Shown: positions 42,546 to 54,343 of the stretch, piece by piece
Position numbering within the stretch: the stretch's first letter is position 1
Layout: the number at the start of each line of letters is the position of its first letter
Source: Flammulina velutipes
Lineage: Eukaryota > Basidiomycota > Agaricomycetes > Agaricales > Physalacriaceae
Direction: 5' to 3'
NCBI GenBank assembly: GCA_011800155.1
Contig: CM022377.1
Location: 1,550,001-1,614,000, forward strand
Length of the DNA stretch: 64,000 nucleotides
Notes under the pieces: model-generated
The model's input: only the letters and a program-made list of their open reading frames with translations
Database searches by the model: none
What the model was told of the DNA's origin: nothing
Program-made: the position numbers and the translations under genes

Positions 42546-44191
42546 ATGCTCCTAATCCTAATTTCTATTGATTGCTCTTCCCTACCTACATCATACCCGA
42601 CGCCTATTCCACCTCCTCGTTATATTATGATACTTATACCATTCCCCTTATGAAGATGCTTTTTTGTGCACGTCCCGTTAGACTGCTTGAATAGCGGAAA
42701 CTTGCCTGATGAGATCAGTCGGCCTGTGTATGTCTGTGAGATTAAGCTTGGCGGATCGTAGGCTCTTTCATTCTCCTAGTTAGATGGCGACTTCGGATAG
42801 TATCATAGTATATAGCAGCAAACACATAAGGGATCACTTTTCTTTCCACGTCTTCTTTGGACAGCGACAAAAGGCATGATAGTACGCGATGGAAGGAAAA
42901 GGCTAAGAGAACTAAGAGAATGGTTGTAGATGTTGATGACTTACAAGCTAGATGTCTATGACATCTGAAGATTGGCATGGTTAACGCCAACGAACGGTCA
43001 TTTCAGTTGCCACTGAATCACTTGACTGCCGCCTTGCATGCTGTCCAAAACTACAAATTTTTGGGGAAATCACGAGTAGCGCTACATAAAAAGTTAGAAA
43101 AAAAGTCGAGCTTTCCTTATGATTCAATGGACACGCGGAGATTCGGTTAGACAATAATCAACGTGAATTGAGCAAACACATCCACTTGAAAATCCCACCG
43201 GGAAGATTTACAGTAACATATAGCAGCGGCGGAAGTTGTGATCCACTATCTCGTGCGCGTGCGAAGGACGAACCAGAGTAACATCATCATGGCGAGTGGT
43301 AGAAGGTGGTAGAGACGAAACCGAGTGATCAAAATATCTTCGGAGGTGTCAGGGCAATCTTGATCCGCCAGTCCGTCGATAAAGCTCAATGAACGCGTCG
43401 GTCCAGCGATATATCCCCAGGTATAGGCATCCATATCACCATCACCGTAAAATGTATTCTACGGTGCGGCGCTACCTTCTTGTTGCCTGAGCTTATAACA
43501 GTCGTCAATATTGTTGCCGTTAGCCAATGTATGCAACTTACGGTCGATTCGACGGCCGCATCATCAAGTGGAACCTAGTGAAGATTACAGCTGCAGAAAC
43601 GCAGCTCTCAGATACTAGGCCGGTTAACGGTTCCCCAACAACCCAGGATGGGGCAACAAGGACCAAAGTCTTGATACCCTGCAGGGCATCTCGAGCAAAA
43701 GCTCGCCAGAATCATACGAGTGAGTACTTGGACCGAGAACTCTGACCAGTTAAGATAGATGTAAGGGTACGGCGGACTCGCAAGTGGCTCGGCGCATCAG
43801 TGTATGGATGCCCGGGTTGAAAGGCTGAGCCAATAGCGTGCAGACGAATCCGAGAATTTAACGCCAGAATGCGACGTTGGACAAGGTCATTTAGACAGCG
43901 ATCCGAGTATTTTCGGAGCCAAGTAGCTATCCCAATTTGTGTTCATCGCCGAGAGACAAGAATATCGGGGAGGATAGTGTTGAAGATATCTGCAAAAAGG
44001 GCGACATAATTAAATGAACGAGTGGCGCCATTAAATAGTACGACAAATACGATGATTACGCGTACCAGACAAAAATAAAATCAGACGCGTTCAAGACAGC
44101 GAATAGCAGCGTGGGAAAATTGGGGTCCTCTGCCAAAATATAAATCACTCGATTCTCGGATTCGTTCACATCCTCTCCTCCTCCCTCCAAC
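42546..44191. other. Intergenic region before ATP-citrate lyase
   Basis: No gene can be supported. A 62-codon minus-strand frame (43246-43434) ends in a hydrophobic stretch (LLPLAMMMLLWFVL) and begins with ATG, but nothing around it supports expression. The plus frame 43527-43745 has no recognised domain. 44120-44191 should carry the ATP-citrate lyase promoter (ATATAAATCA near 44138 and a CT-rich leader). Confidence 0.35.
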
Positions 44192-47100
44192 ATGTCCTCT
44201 AAGCGTATGTTATTATCTGGATATCATCCCAGTCATATCTGATTTATTCTCAGCAATCCGCGAGTACGACGCCAAGCTCTTGCTATCCTACTGGCTCACT
44301 CGGGTTGCGCTCGTTGACCCGTCCATTGAGCTCGGTCCTTCCGCGACTCCCGCGACTCCTCGCGTCGCGCAGCTCCTCTTCGATGAGGACTCGAAGACGC
44401 TGACGACCACCGATGCGCTCCCCAAATGGGTCCACGCACAGGGCGTCAAGTTCGTCGCTAAACCTGATCAACTGATCAAGCGACGCGGCAAGGCTGGTCT
44501 TTTGGCGCTCAACAAGACCCTCGACGAGGCAAAACTATGGATCGATGAGCGTGCAGGCAAAGTACAAAAGGTGAGCATCGTCTCTGTCTGGTCGTCGCGC
44601 GACACGGAGGTATCTCTTATCGATCCTTTTGTTGCCTCGTTGTCTGTCTCAGACCTCGAGGTCAAGACGCGCATTGTTTCATTCAACACGTGTCCAGATT
44701 CTCATTACTTGTCCCTTGTCTAGGTCGAGGCGGTCTCTGGTCCCCTTGTGTCCTTCATCCTCGAGCCGTTCCTCCCCCATCCATCCACCACCGAATACTA
44801 CGTCTGCATCAATTCTTCTCGTGAATACGACTCCATTCTCTTCACCCACGAGGGTGGTGTCGATGTCGGAGATGTTGACGCCAAAGCCTTGAAGCTCGAC
44901 ATTCCCGTCCAAACCTCCAAAAACCCCAACACTTTCCCTTCCAAGGAGACCATCAAATCAACGCTCCTCACCCATGTACCCGCCGAGAAGCAGGATGCCC
45001 TCGTAGATTTCCTCATCCGCCTCTACTCCGTTTACGCCGATCTCCACTTCGCGTACCTCGAAATCAACCCACTTATTTGCCTGGGTCCATCCGAGTCCAA
45101 GTCTGGCAATGTCGAGATCCACTACCTTGACATGGCTGCTAAGCTCGATCAGACCGCGGAGAGCATCTGTGGCATGAAGTGGGCTATTGCCCGTGACCTC
45201 AGCGTTTACGATGGTGTCGCTTCCACCAGCAAAGGTGGCAAGATCACCGCCGACCGTGGTCCCCCGATGGTATTCCCGGCTCCTTTCGGTCGTTCCTTGA
45301 CCAAGGAAGAGGCGTACATCCAGAAGCTTGATGCTTCCACCGGTGCATCGCTCAAGCTCACTGTATTGAACCCCGAAGGTCGCGTCTGGACCATGGTCGC
45401 TGGTGGTGGTGCATCCGTCGTTTACTCTGATGCTATTGCCGCGTGTGGTATGTTCCTATTTCCTCCTTCATCGTCGGTTTATTGATCGTGCCATAGGTTT
45501 CTCCCATGAACTCGCCAACTACGGCGAATACTCTGGTGCGCCCACAGAGGGCCAAACCTACGAATACGCTAAGACCATCATCGACCTCATCACGCGAGGC
45601 GCTCCCCGTCCCGAAGGCAAGATCCTCATCATTGGTGGCGGTATTGCCAACTTCACCAACGTCGCGGCTACCTTCAAGGGAATCATCCGTGCGCTCAAGG
45701 AGTTCAAGCAACAGCTCATCAACTCCGGTGTCAAGATCTTCGTTCGCCGTGGTGGCCCTAACTATCAGGTAAACCGTGCTGCAGTAGACTTGTGGGATGT
45801 CGACTGACGACGCATTATCATCATTAGGAAGGTCTCAAGGCCATGAGATTGCTCGGCGAGTCCCTCGGAGTACCCATTCGCGTGTTTGGTCCGGAGACTC
45901 ACATCACTGAGATTGTCCCTCTTGCGCTCGGCATTGCCCCCAAGAAGTCGGCTGGCGCTCCCCCCAAGTCCATTGCTGCGACAACTCCTGGAACGCCAAC
46001 GAAAGTTCGCGGCGAGGTTGCTGTCGAGCAGCCCACTGTTGGGACTATCCACCCCTCAGGCGAGCGTACCCAGCCCGATGACCAGATCGTCCACTTCGAA
46101 GCTAGCTCGACGACCTCCCGCCCAGCTTACCGTCCATTTGACGACAACACCCGTTCCTTCGTGTACGGTCTCCAGCCTCGTGCTATTCAGGGCATGCTCG
46201 ATTTCGACTACTCTTGTGGGCGTTCAACACCCTCCGTCGCTGCCATGATCTATCCCTTCGGCGGTCATCACATCCAGAAGTTCTACTGGGGAACCAAAGA
46301 AACTCTTCTGCCCGTCTACACCAGCGTCGACGAAGCTGTTGCCAAGCACCCCGAAGTCGATGTTGTTGTCAACTTCGCTTCCAGCCGTAGTGTGCTGGGC
46401 AGCACCATGGAGATCTTGAAGGGACACAGCGACAAGATCAAGAGTATTGCTCTCATTGCTGAAGGTGTTCCCGAGAGGCACGCTCGCGAGATCCTTTGGG
46501 AGGCGAAGGAGAGGAATGTTCTCATCATTGGCCCCGCTACTGTCGGTGGTATCAAACCTGGTTGCTTCAGGATTGGTAACTCTGGAGGGTACGTCGCAGT
46601 TCACTTGAGTTTTGGATCAAGGCTAACTCATTTCATAGTATGATGGACAACATCATTGCTTCCAAACTCTATCGTGCTGGCTCCGTAGGCTACGTCTCCA
46701 AGTCTGGAGGCATGTCCAACGAGTTGAACAACATCCTTTCCTTCACCACCAACGGTACCTACGAAGGTATCGCCATCGGAGGTGATCGTTACCCCGGCTC
46801 TACCTTCATTGACCACCTTCTCCGCTACGAAGCTGACCCCGACTGCAAGATGCTTGTTCTGCTTGGTGAGGTCGGTGGTATCGAAGAGTACCGCGTCATC
46901 GAGGCTGTCAAGTCTGGCCAGATCAAGAAACCAATCGTCGCCTGGGCCATTGGTACTTGCGCCAAGATGTTCACCACCGAGGTGCAATTCGGACACGCTG
47001 GGTCGATGGCCAACTCTGATTTGGAGACCGCCGACGCCAAAAACACTGCCATGAGGGAAGCCGGTTTCGTTGTTCCCGAGACTTTCGAGGACCTGCCAAC

Positions 47101-48195
47101 CGTTTTGAAGGAGACGTACGAGTCCCTCGTCAGTGCTGGTGCGATCAAGCCCACGACTGAGCGTGATCCTCCCGTCATCCCCATGGACTACAAATGGGCT
47201 CAGGTATATCATCCATCTTCAGCTGAACTCTGTTGCATGTACTTACAAGAATTCTAGGAACTGGGACTCATTCGCAAACCTGCTGCCTTTATCTCAACCA
47301 TCTCCGACGAGCGTGGCCAAGAGCTTCTCTACGCTGGCATGCGTATCTCCGATGTCTTCAAGGATGACATTGGTCTCGGTGGTGTTGTATCCCTCTTGTG
47401 GTTCAAGCGCCGCCTACCCACCTACGCCAGCAAGTTCATCGAGATGGTGTTAATGCTGACCGCCGATCACGGTCCGGCCGTATCCGGTGCCATGAACACT
47501 ATTGTCGCGACTCGTGCTGGCAAGGACTTGATCTCGTCCCTCGCATCTGGTCTGTTGACCATTGGAAGCCGTTTCGGCGGTGCCCTTGACGAGGCTGCTT
47601 CCATGTTCTCGAACGCCCGTGACACTGGCCTCACCCCTCGCGAGTTCGTCGACAACTCAAGGAAGGCCAACAAACTGAGTACGTCTTCCTCGCGCTTCGT
47701 TGAACTAAGAACTGACGACATGTTACAGTCTCTGGTATTGGACACAAGATCAAGAGCGTCAACAACCCTGATCTCCGTGTCGAGCTCGTGAAGGAGTATG
47801 TCCTGAAGAACTTCCCAAGCCACAGTCTTCTTGATTACGCCCTTGCCGTCGAGAAGGTTACCACCTCCAAAAAGGATACTGTGAGTGGATGACCCTAGCT
47901 CTCTAATCTTTCGCTGACATACTATCAGCTTATTCTCAACGTTGATGGTTGCATTGCGGTCTGCTTCGTCGATCTTCTCCGGGATAGTGGCGCTTTCTCA
48001 CGGGAAGAAGCGGACGAGTACATCAAGATTGGAACTCTGAACGGTCTGTTCGTTCTTGGACGAAGTATCGGCTTCATTGGTCACCATCTTGACCAGAAGC
48101 GTCTGCGCGCACCTCTGTACCGTCACCCTGCAGACGACATCTTCATCAATATGGCCGATGTGTCGCAGCCGCGTGTGCTGAGCAGGCTTAACTAG
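44192..48195 (+). CDS. ACL1: ATP-citrate lyase, single-chain (fused) form
   Basis: Cytosolic enzyme that makes acetyl-CoA and oxaloacetate from citrate, CoA and ATP. Nine exons: 44192-44204, 44254-44570, 44724-45447, 45497-45768, 45828-46588, 46639-47203, 47258-47678, 47729-47880 and 47929-48195, giving 1163 residues. Exon 1 encodes only MSSK plus one base. The N-terminal half is ATP-grasp/succinyl-CoA-synthetase-like ([22 protein letters not shown]). The middle has the CoA-binding half and phosphohistidine loop FGHAGSMAN (His near residue 815). The C-terminal part is citrate-synthase-like ([32 protein letters not shown]). Both halves lie in one chain, as in animals and unlike the split ACL1/ACL2 of ascomycetes. 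The second intron is 153 nt. Confidence 0.97.
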
Positions 48196-48811
48196 GCGAT
48201 GTCCAGTGTTGTTGTCGGGGTTTGTATTTTCAGAGAAGTTTGCATCCATGTCATAATAGAGCTACGTTAGATATCATTCAATGCGCATCATTTCATTTCC
48301 TCAGCCTGTACTTGTTGACTGAGCTAAGAAATGAGGTTGTTTACATGAGTCAAGAGCACTATCAATTTTGCCTTCGGTAGATGACCGTTTGCTGATTTGC
48401 CAGGCTGGCCTTGTGCTCGTCGTAACCACCCCGACGCCACCACCGGTAGCAAGGCCCGGGAAGGGTTCATGATGATGAATCGAGGGTTTCATTCAACGCC
48501 ACAAACACTTACCCTGGCTTTAATCTCGAGGTTCAAACTCAATTTCCTGCACGGACACGGGAACAAAGTCCAACTCCGTTCAATGTTCATGACAACACGG
48601 AGATGAGTGAAGAACGTCCAGTTTCGGTACAACACAGTACAGTCGAGAAATGTAAGTCCGATATTTATAGTAACTTAAAATTGTCCCTCTACCGAGAGAA
48701 TGGCCACCCGCATACGGCGATACGATGAGAGGTGCAGATTTACGAATGTTCCACCCTAATCACGGTTTATGAGACTGATAGACATATACGGGTAGATGAA
48801 GCGAACGACAC
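48196..48811. other. Convergent 3' intergenic region, no gene seen
   Basis: Lies between the ends of ATP-citrate lyase (+) and the secreted-protein gene (-). Frames here are short and unsupported. A GAACGCCACAAACAC-like motif near 48497 recalls the tRNA-derived repeats but lacks a B-box. Confidence 0.35.
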
Positions 48812-49600
48812 TTACTGGACAAACCATCTCTGATTGGTCGCAACGCAGTTACCGCCGTGTGCGTTTTGGGTGGACTGACAGTTCGGTGCCACCCAATCGA
48901 TGAGCGCCGCCTGGAGAAAAGATCAAAAGATAATTCGTGATGGACACGCAAGTAATACTTACCCAATCGTTGCGGCAATAGACGAGTGGGATGAAATCTT
49001 GATTCACAAAGAAAGATTTGCAAGAGCTGTAAGTCATGAGGATCGTGTTATTCGTCTAAAAGCGCCATGGTGTCAGTGCTGGTAGATGATAATGACCGCG
49101 ACCACTTACCCCTGTTCCGATTTGGAAGAGAGGTCCTAGGAAAGGAAACCTCAGTACCATGTAGTAGTTTTACGAAGGACGACTCACCCGTATGTTGGCT
49201 TTCATAGCGCAAGGCATCGGCGATGACGTTGCATTCGTTAGGGTTCGGTCCACCTCCGCTAGGCGTGAAGCAGTTGGTGATGCCTACACTCAGCCGTTCA
49301 GTGTCAATTCAAGCAATAGGAGGATATGGTCATACAGTTTGCACCACAGACGTTGGGGTCTTGGCGAGCTTGAAGTACATTATCCTGAGCCAATGGTGTG
49401 GCACATGTTATCCTCTCCATTTTGACATTCTTGTCAACTCCGATATACGTCTCTTCCAGAGTAACCTGTCCCTCACACACGAGGGATTCTGGATGCGTAT
49501 CAGCGATGATGAATGAAGGGCACGCTCGAGCGTACTGACCTGCTTTGGCAAAGTCAAAGGACCCGAGAAGGAAGGCGGTTAGAATGGGAAGAAAGAGCAT
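48812..49600 (-). CDS. Small secreted cysteine-rich protein
   Basis: Six exons on the minus strand: 49600-49540, 49488-49336, 49283-49188, 49135-49110, 49055-48963 and 48910-48812, giving 175 residues; all five introns are 51-54 nt with GTNNGT or GTATGA donors. The start MLFLPILTAFLLGSFDFAKA is a clear signal peptide. The mature part has about nine cysteines with conserved-looking blocks NVCGANCITNCFTPSGGGPN, ECNVIADALRY, LFQIGTGTNNTILMTYSSCK and WVAPNCQ. The DCxxIAxxL...TCxF-like spacing recalls the Ecp2/Hce2 effector fold, but the match is weak and I do not assign it. The last exon could instead splice at CCA|GTAAGT, changing the final residues. Confidence 0.75.
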
Positions 49601-52600
49601 TGTGAATCAATGTAGAGACAAAGATTGTAGTAGAACGGAGCGCTTTTTATAGTCGACGAGGGCAGAGTTCACCGCCGTGAGCCAGAGCGGTGGCTGCTCA
49701 CCGTGAAACCATCATGAGGACGAATACTGGAGGTCGAGGCGCGTGGAGACAACACATCAGGCATCACAGTGGTATTGAGCAGCGGGGGTCATATGGCGAG
49801 GTTGGAGCTCGAACGTGCTATGTATCAGTTTCAAGGTGAATGTCGGAGTCAAGTAACAGATTCAAGGAACATGAGAAGCCAGATGTTGGCGAGACGTTCT
49901 GAAGCAGTGACATTAGCAGATGAAAATAATGATCTTCCATGGATCGACGAAGACTTTAAGGTGCGTTTGATGATAACCGACACTGATTTGTGGTGGTGGT
50001 AACAGTCGAAGTTGCAAAGTCGGGATTTTCATGCGGTCCGGTCAAGGTCCGGCGCATCAGCGAACGCGCGTGTCACTGATCATTGATTCTACCACCACCA
50101 GACTTGTCTTTTCTTACATATGTCCTCCCAATGCTACTTTATTCTTCCTATCATCACAAAACTCGCTTAATTCATTCTCTTCGTCCCCCGCGGTCATGAC
50201 TAGGCAACTGACGCCACAAACAGCTTAACTTCGCGTTTTCTGACTCTTCGAGAATAACTGGGTCTAACGGGCACTTAAAGGTGGTCGCGACTTTCATTTG
50301 ATCTGACGCTAGAACCTGCTCTCTCTTTTCAACTCGGGTATTCCCACTAGGGCGCCACGACGTTCTCGTTGATGATACAAGTAATCTTTCACTCGAAGCT
50401 TCTGACCGGCTGTTCCCTATGACGTTCATCACTATTGAGACGCGGGTGATTTTTTGGCGGCGCGGCGTGCTTCACCTCGATGGGGTTCAGCCCTTTCGCC
50501 CTACAGTCACTAGCGATCCAACTCGAAACCGTGATAAATAGGCTTCGCTACCGAAGCTATCCCGTACAAACGGGAGAGCACTGGAATGGGGTCTTACTAG
50601 TAACTACCCAGATCTACGCGTAGCAGGGGATTCGAGGGTGGCTGCGCCTCAGGATCCCTGAATTGTCCTCGGATCTGTCTAAGATATATGTGTAGGCATC
50701 CATTCATCAAGGTAATACGTCAAGCTCAACACGTTCTGCCTCCTTTCTTTCTGGTGTAAATCAACGACTGGACGGGCTATAAGCTGCATGTTAACGCTTT
50801 AGGAGCGTTCTTTTCTTTGATTGAGCTTGCCAGAGCCTTCGAATGCATATGAGACGCCATTCTCTCGTCGGCGAGAAGAACAGGAGGTATCGAGGCGAGC
50901 CATCTACACCATTAGGTTCGAGACTAACTCCCTTTAGGCCGGCTGGGGGAGCGTGATGTAAATACGAGTCCTGGAGCTCGGAAAATTCCTTGCATCGTAC
51001 CTGATAGGTGTGGTATGGTAACTTCTGTTGTGTGCCACTTATCTTGTGGGTTGTGGGATTACGGCACAGCCCACTTGTTTTCGCAATTGAATAGCCATAT
51101 GTACTGAATTTCTAAGCTTCCCACACAGACGAGGAAATCACTCAGGTTGGGGACCCCGGCTCAACAACACGGACGTAGGCATGTCCTCTGACTCTCGATC
51201 TCGTCCTTCCATTTTTGAGAATCATGCGGTGAGGGGACGGGGAAGGAAATGTGCTATCTTCCGTGGGAGTTTTCCGATTACGCTGTGGCGGTCACATCGC
51301 ATTCGCTTTTTTCGAGGCTACATCTTGTCCAACGCCGATTTTATCGATATTTCTTTCTTTTGGCTATTCGCCGTTGGCCGCTCTTCGACCCCGCTGATAA
51401 TAGGATTGATAGACTTGTTCGAGTTTACATCAAGATCGTCGGTTCAGCGTTCGGCTACCTCTCCCCGAGCTTTGTCTGTGGGCTAGTGTAGGCTGCGCGA
51501 AATCGCTCTGTCTACGGCTGTCTCAGTGGGCGGAGCCAATTCTCCAGAGGCTGTGTGACTGTTGACAGGGTAAGGACCCTTCATAGCTGCACGATGCAGC
51601 GCTCTTCCCAGGCCTCTGTCTCGAGTTCTTCATCTTAGAGTCTTGGACACCCCACAAGCTTTGAGAGCCTAATAACCATATAGGATTATCCCATGTGCCA
51701 ATTTTTCTCGCCTTTGGATGGACATTCCTTCGCGATGGCTCCTTACGATACTTCGAAACTCATGATTGCCTTCTCTAGAGTTAAATTGTCTACTGGCCGC
51801 CTCTGTCTCTCGTCCGGCCAACGACCAGATTTTTTAGTAGACATCAAGTAGCGCGACACTAAAGCTTATCGAACGTGGTGCCTCGGGAAATTTAAACTAA
51901 TGGCGCAACCTTTCGTGGCGTCAGTAAAGATGTACTGCTAGCTTTTCTTTTCTCAGTATGAACGACCACGATCCCCAGCCCTCTTCATATGCCTGCTTCT
52001 TGATCGCGAACTACGTGCAAAATTATTTCCGCCCTCTTTCGTGTTCAACGGAAATCATCGCCTTCCCCGTTTCACCCAAGCGGGCTTGAGCGTACCAACG
52101 AAGGGTCGTCCGGTAGATACGTGAGCGAGAATAGATATCGCTGGTTCTCGCTGAGCTGGAACGGGGAACTTCGTTGATTGACCACTCAATACTTTGTGAT
52201 CAGTACTCTGCACTGGAAGCTATTACCATTCCCGCAAACGACCATCTATGTTCCTGATTAGTGGGTATTCTTTTCAGAGAATTCTTACAACGAACGAGAA
52301 GAACGACTGTTTAACCGGCAACCTGAGCAAGAGGAGCGCGGGGATAGTTGGCCGAGAGCTTGAGGTTCTACGTACTTAGCTGTACCGAGAGCATAATTGT
52401 GAAGAATCTGAGAGTTCATTGGGTATGGGGGCGTGTAAGTAATAGAACGGTCAGGAACTAGACTCAGTGACGGGCAAAAGTGCCATCCGTCAACCATTGA
52501 TAGTCTGGAGCGACGATATATTTGACTGAGAGAGTTTCAACGGTAAACTGTCGTCTCTCGTCCTTGAGTCGCGTGTAACATACTTTATACTCTAACTTTC

Positions 52601-52941
52601 TCTAACAGTCACGTATAGGCGTGGTACGTGGGGTTCTCCTGATCACCAGATAATTGGGTAGCGAAGAACTGTATACGGTGTCTCCTAGAAGATCCTTCAG
52701 TGAATTTGACTGGATATATTGGAGTGGAAGCACTTGCGTTATTCCTTGCAACCTGAAGGCCGAAGGCCGGCCTCATCCTGATTGGCCCGCGGATCTGATT
52801 GGAAATTCGCACTGCCCGATCTGGGAGATGTCCCGTTCCGAATGGTTTGTTAACAAACTGTATCCCTCTAATTTATTATTTATTTATAACCAGCACGATG
52901 CTCTGTTCCTTTTCTACTGAGATCCCCCTCCTGCATTCTTC
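49601..52941. other. Long gene-poor stretch upstream of the Zn2Cys6 gene
   Basis: More than 3.3 kb without a supportable gene. The first 60 bp should contain the secreted-protein promoter (CTTTTTATAG near 49643 reads CTATAAAAAG on the minus strand, a TATA box). Frames at 49769-50002, 51181-51486 and 52654-52920 have no recognised domain and no conserved splicing. The sequence is not obviously repeated elsewhere in the window. It may be a long promoter plus 5' leader of the Zn2Cys6 regulator, or an eroded element. Confidence 0.35.
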
Positions 52942-54343
52942 ATGTACTGCTACAAGACAACGCCTCGCGCGATGAACTTTGGGAACTCTCAGCTGGAGCC
53001 TTGGAACAACGGTCTTGAGGAGTACGCCAACTCATATGCGCCCTCCCCGCTAGCCACCCCGGTCGCTCACCATCATCATCACTCTTCTGAACTACCACCG
53101 TCGAATTTTCCCTCCCAGCGACCCCTTCACACGACCGAGCCCTTGCAGTCGACTGCGTATCACTCTACATCCAATTGGCAGCCGCGCTTCGATCCGTATG
53201 ACACGTCTGGTGCATCCCAATCGTATCCTCGCGATAGTTCCTTTGTTCAACCCCAGGCATATCCCAGTCATCTTAGTCCCCAAAGCAATCTTCACCAGTC
53301 CCCGTCCTATAGTCGCCTTCTTCCAGCGTCAAGACCCCTCCCCGCAAACGAGCATGCGTCCCAGCCTCGACAATCCATGGCGGGGTCCCTCGATCCATCG
53401 ACTGGCATTTTCTACGGACACGGTTCGACGACCCAGGCGCCCCGACTCCGCACGGCCCAGGCATGCGAAAAGTGCCGAATCAGAAAAGCCAAGGTATGTC
53501 CTATACACTATACAATCGATGACTATCTCGGCTTACCTTTCTGTTTTAGTGTAGCGGAGAACACCCGTCATGCAAACGGTGTCTTACTCGTGGACTCATT
53601 TGCGAGTACGCAAAGGAGGGGCGCGTTAGAGGACCTAATAAGCCTAAGAAGCCCGTCCAACGCTCCGCTGGAGATGAAGAGGAGGGCTCCGAACTATCCA
53701 GATCCAAGCAGCGATCTCGCAGTCAAGGCTCGCCATCGTCACCCGCCATGGGCTCCGCACAGCCCTCAGAATCGACACCGACGTCGCTTCCGTTACCGCT
53801 GAATACATCTCAGGAGCGGCTGAACACCTCGATGCCGTATCATTCCTCCTTTGCCGCTGATAGTAATGGACGCCCTCAACCGCCAACGCTTTCATTGGAT
53901 ACAGCCTCGTCTCATCTGAGACCCCCGTCCAGAGACAGCTTGGAGGGTCTCTCGTCAACCAGCAGTTATTCGCGTACATCCGGACATCAGCAATACGAAG
54001 CGACGCATTATCCATACGAGTATAACGATGAGGACCGCCGGCATTACCGCTACTCAGGTTCACCAGAGGGCTCTGCATCGTGGTAAGGATTCCCTGTCGT
54101 CTGTTGCATGGCACCGGGTTTCTAACCATGTAACCTCACAGTCCACCATCTGCAGTTTCCCTCACCTTCAGCCACGATGGGACGCCCCCGCCTCGTGTGT
54201 TCCAGCCTTCTGGCGCCCATCACCTTCATTATCATTACGATAATGCGCCACATCACTATCAGCCTTCTCCGACTCGTGATTACGACCAAACTGGGTACTC
54301 GCACAGCCTACCAGATTCGTCTTCTACGCTTGTGGATGGCTAG
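52942..54343 (+). CDS. Zn(II)2Cys6 transcription factor
   Basis: Three exons, 52942-53493, 53550-54082 and 54142-54343 (introns of 56 and 59 nt), 428 residues from MYCYKTTPRAMNFG; MNFGNSQLEP at 52972 is an alternative start. The binuclear zinc cluster lies mid-protein: C175-x2-C178-x6-C185-x6-C192-x2-C195-x6-C202 (ACEKCRIRKAK / CSGEHPSCKRCLTRGLICEY), all six Cys present. Intron 1 splits the cluster just before the third Cys. The N-terminal 170 residues are Ser/Pro/His/Gln-rich; after the cluster come KPKKPVQRS and long Ser-rich and Tyr/His-rich tracts. No fungal_trans middle homology domain is seen, so it is a short regulator. Targets are unknown. Confidence 0.9.

Noticed and set aside
46628..47212. 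194-codon minus-strand frame
   Set aside because: Antisense shadow of exon 6 of ATP-citrate lyase.
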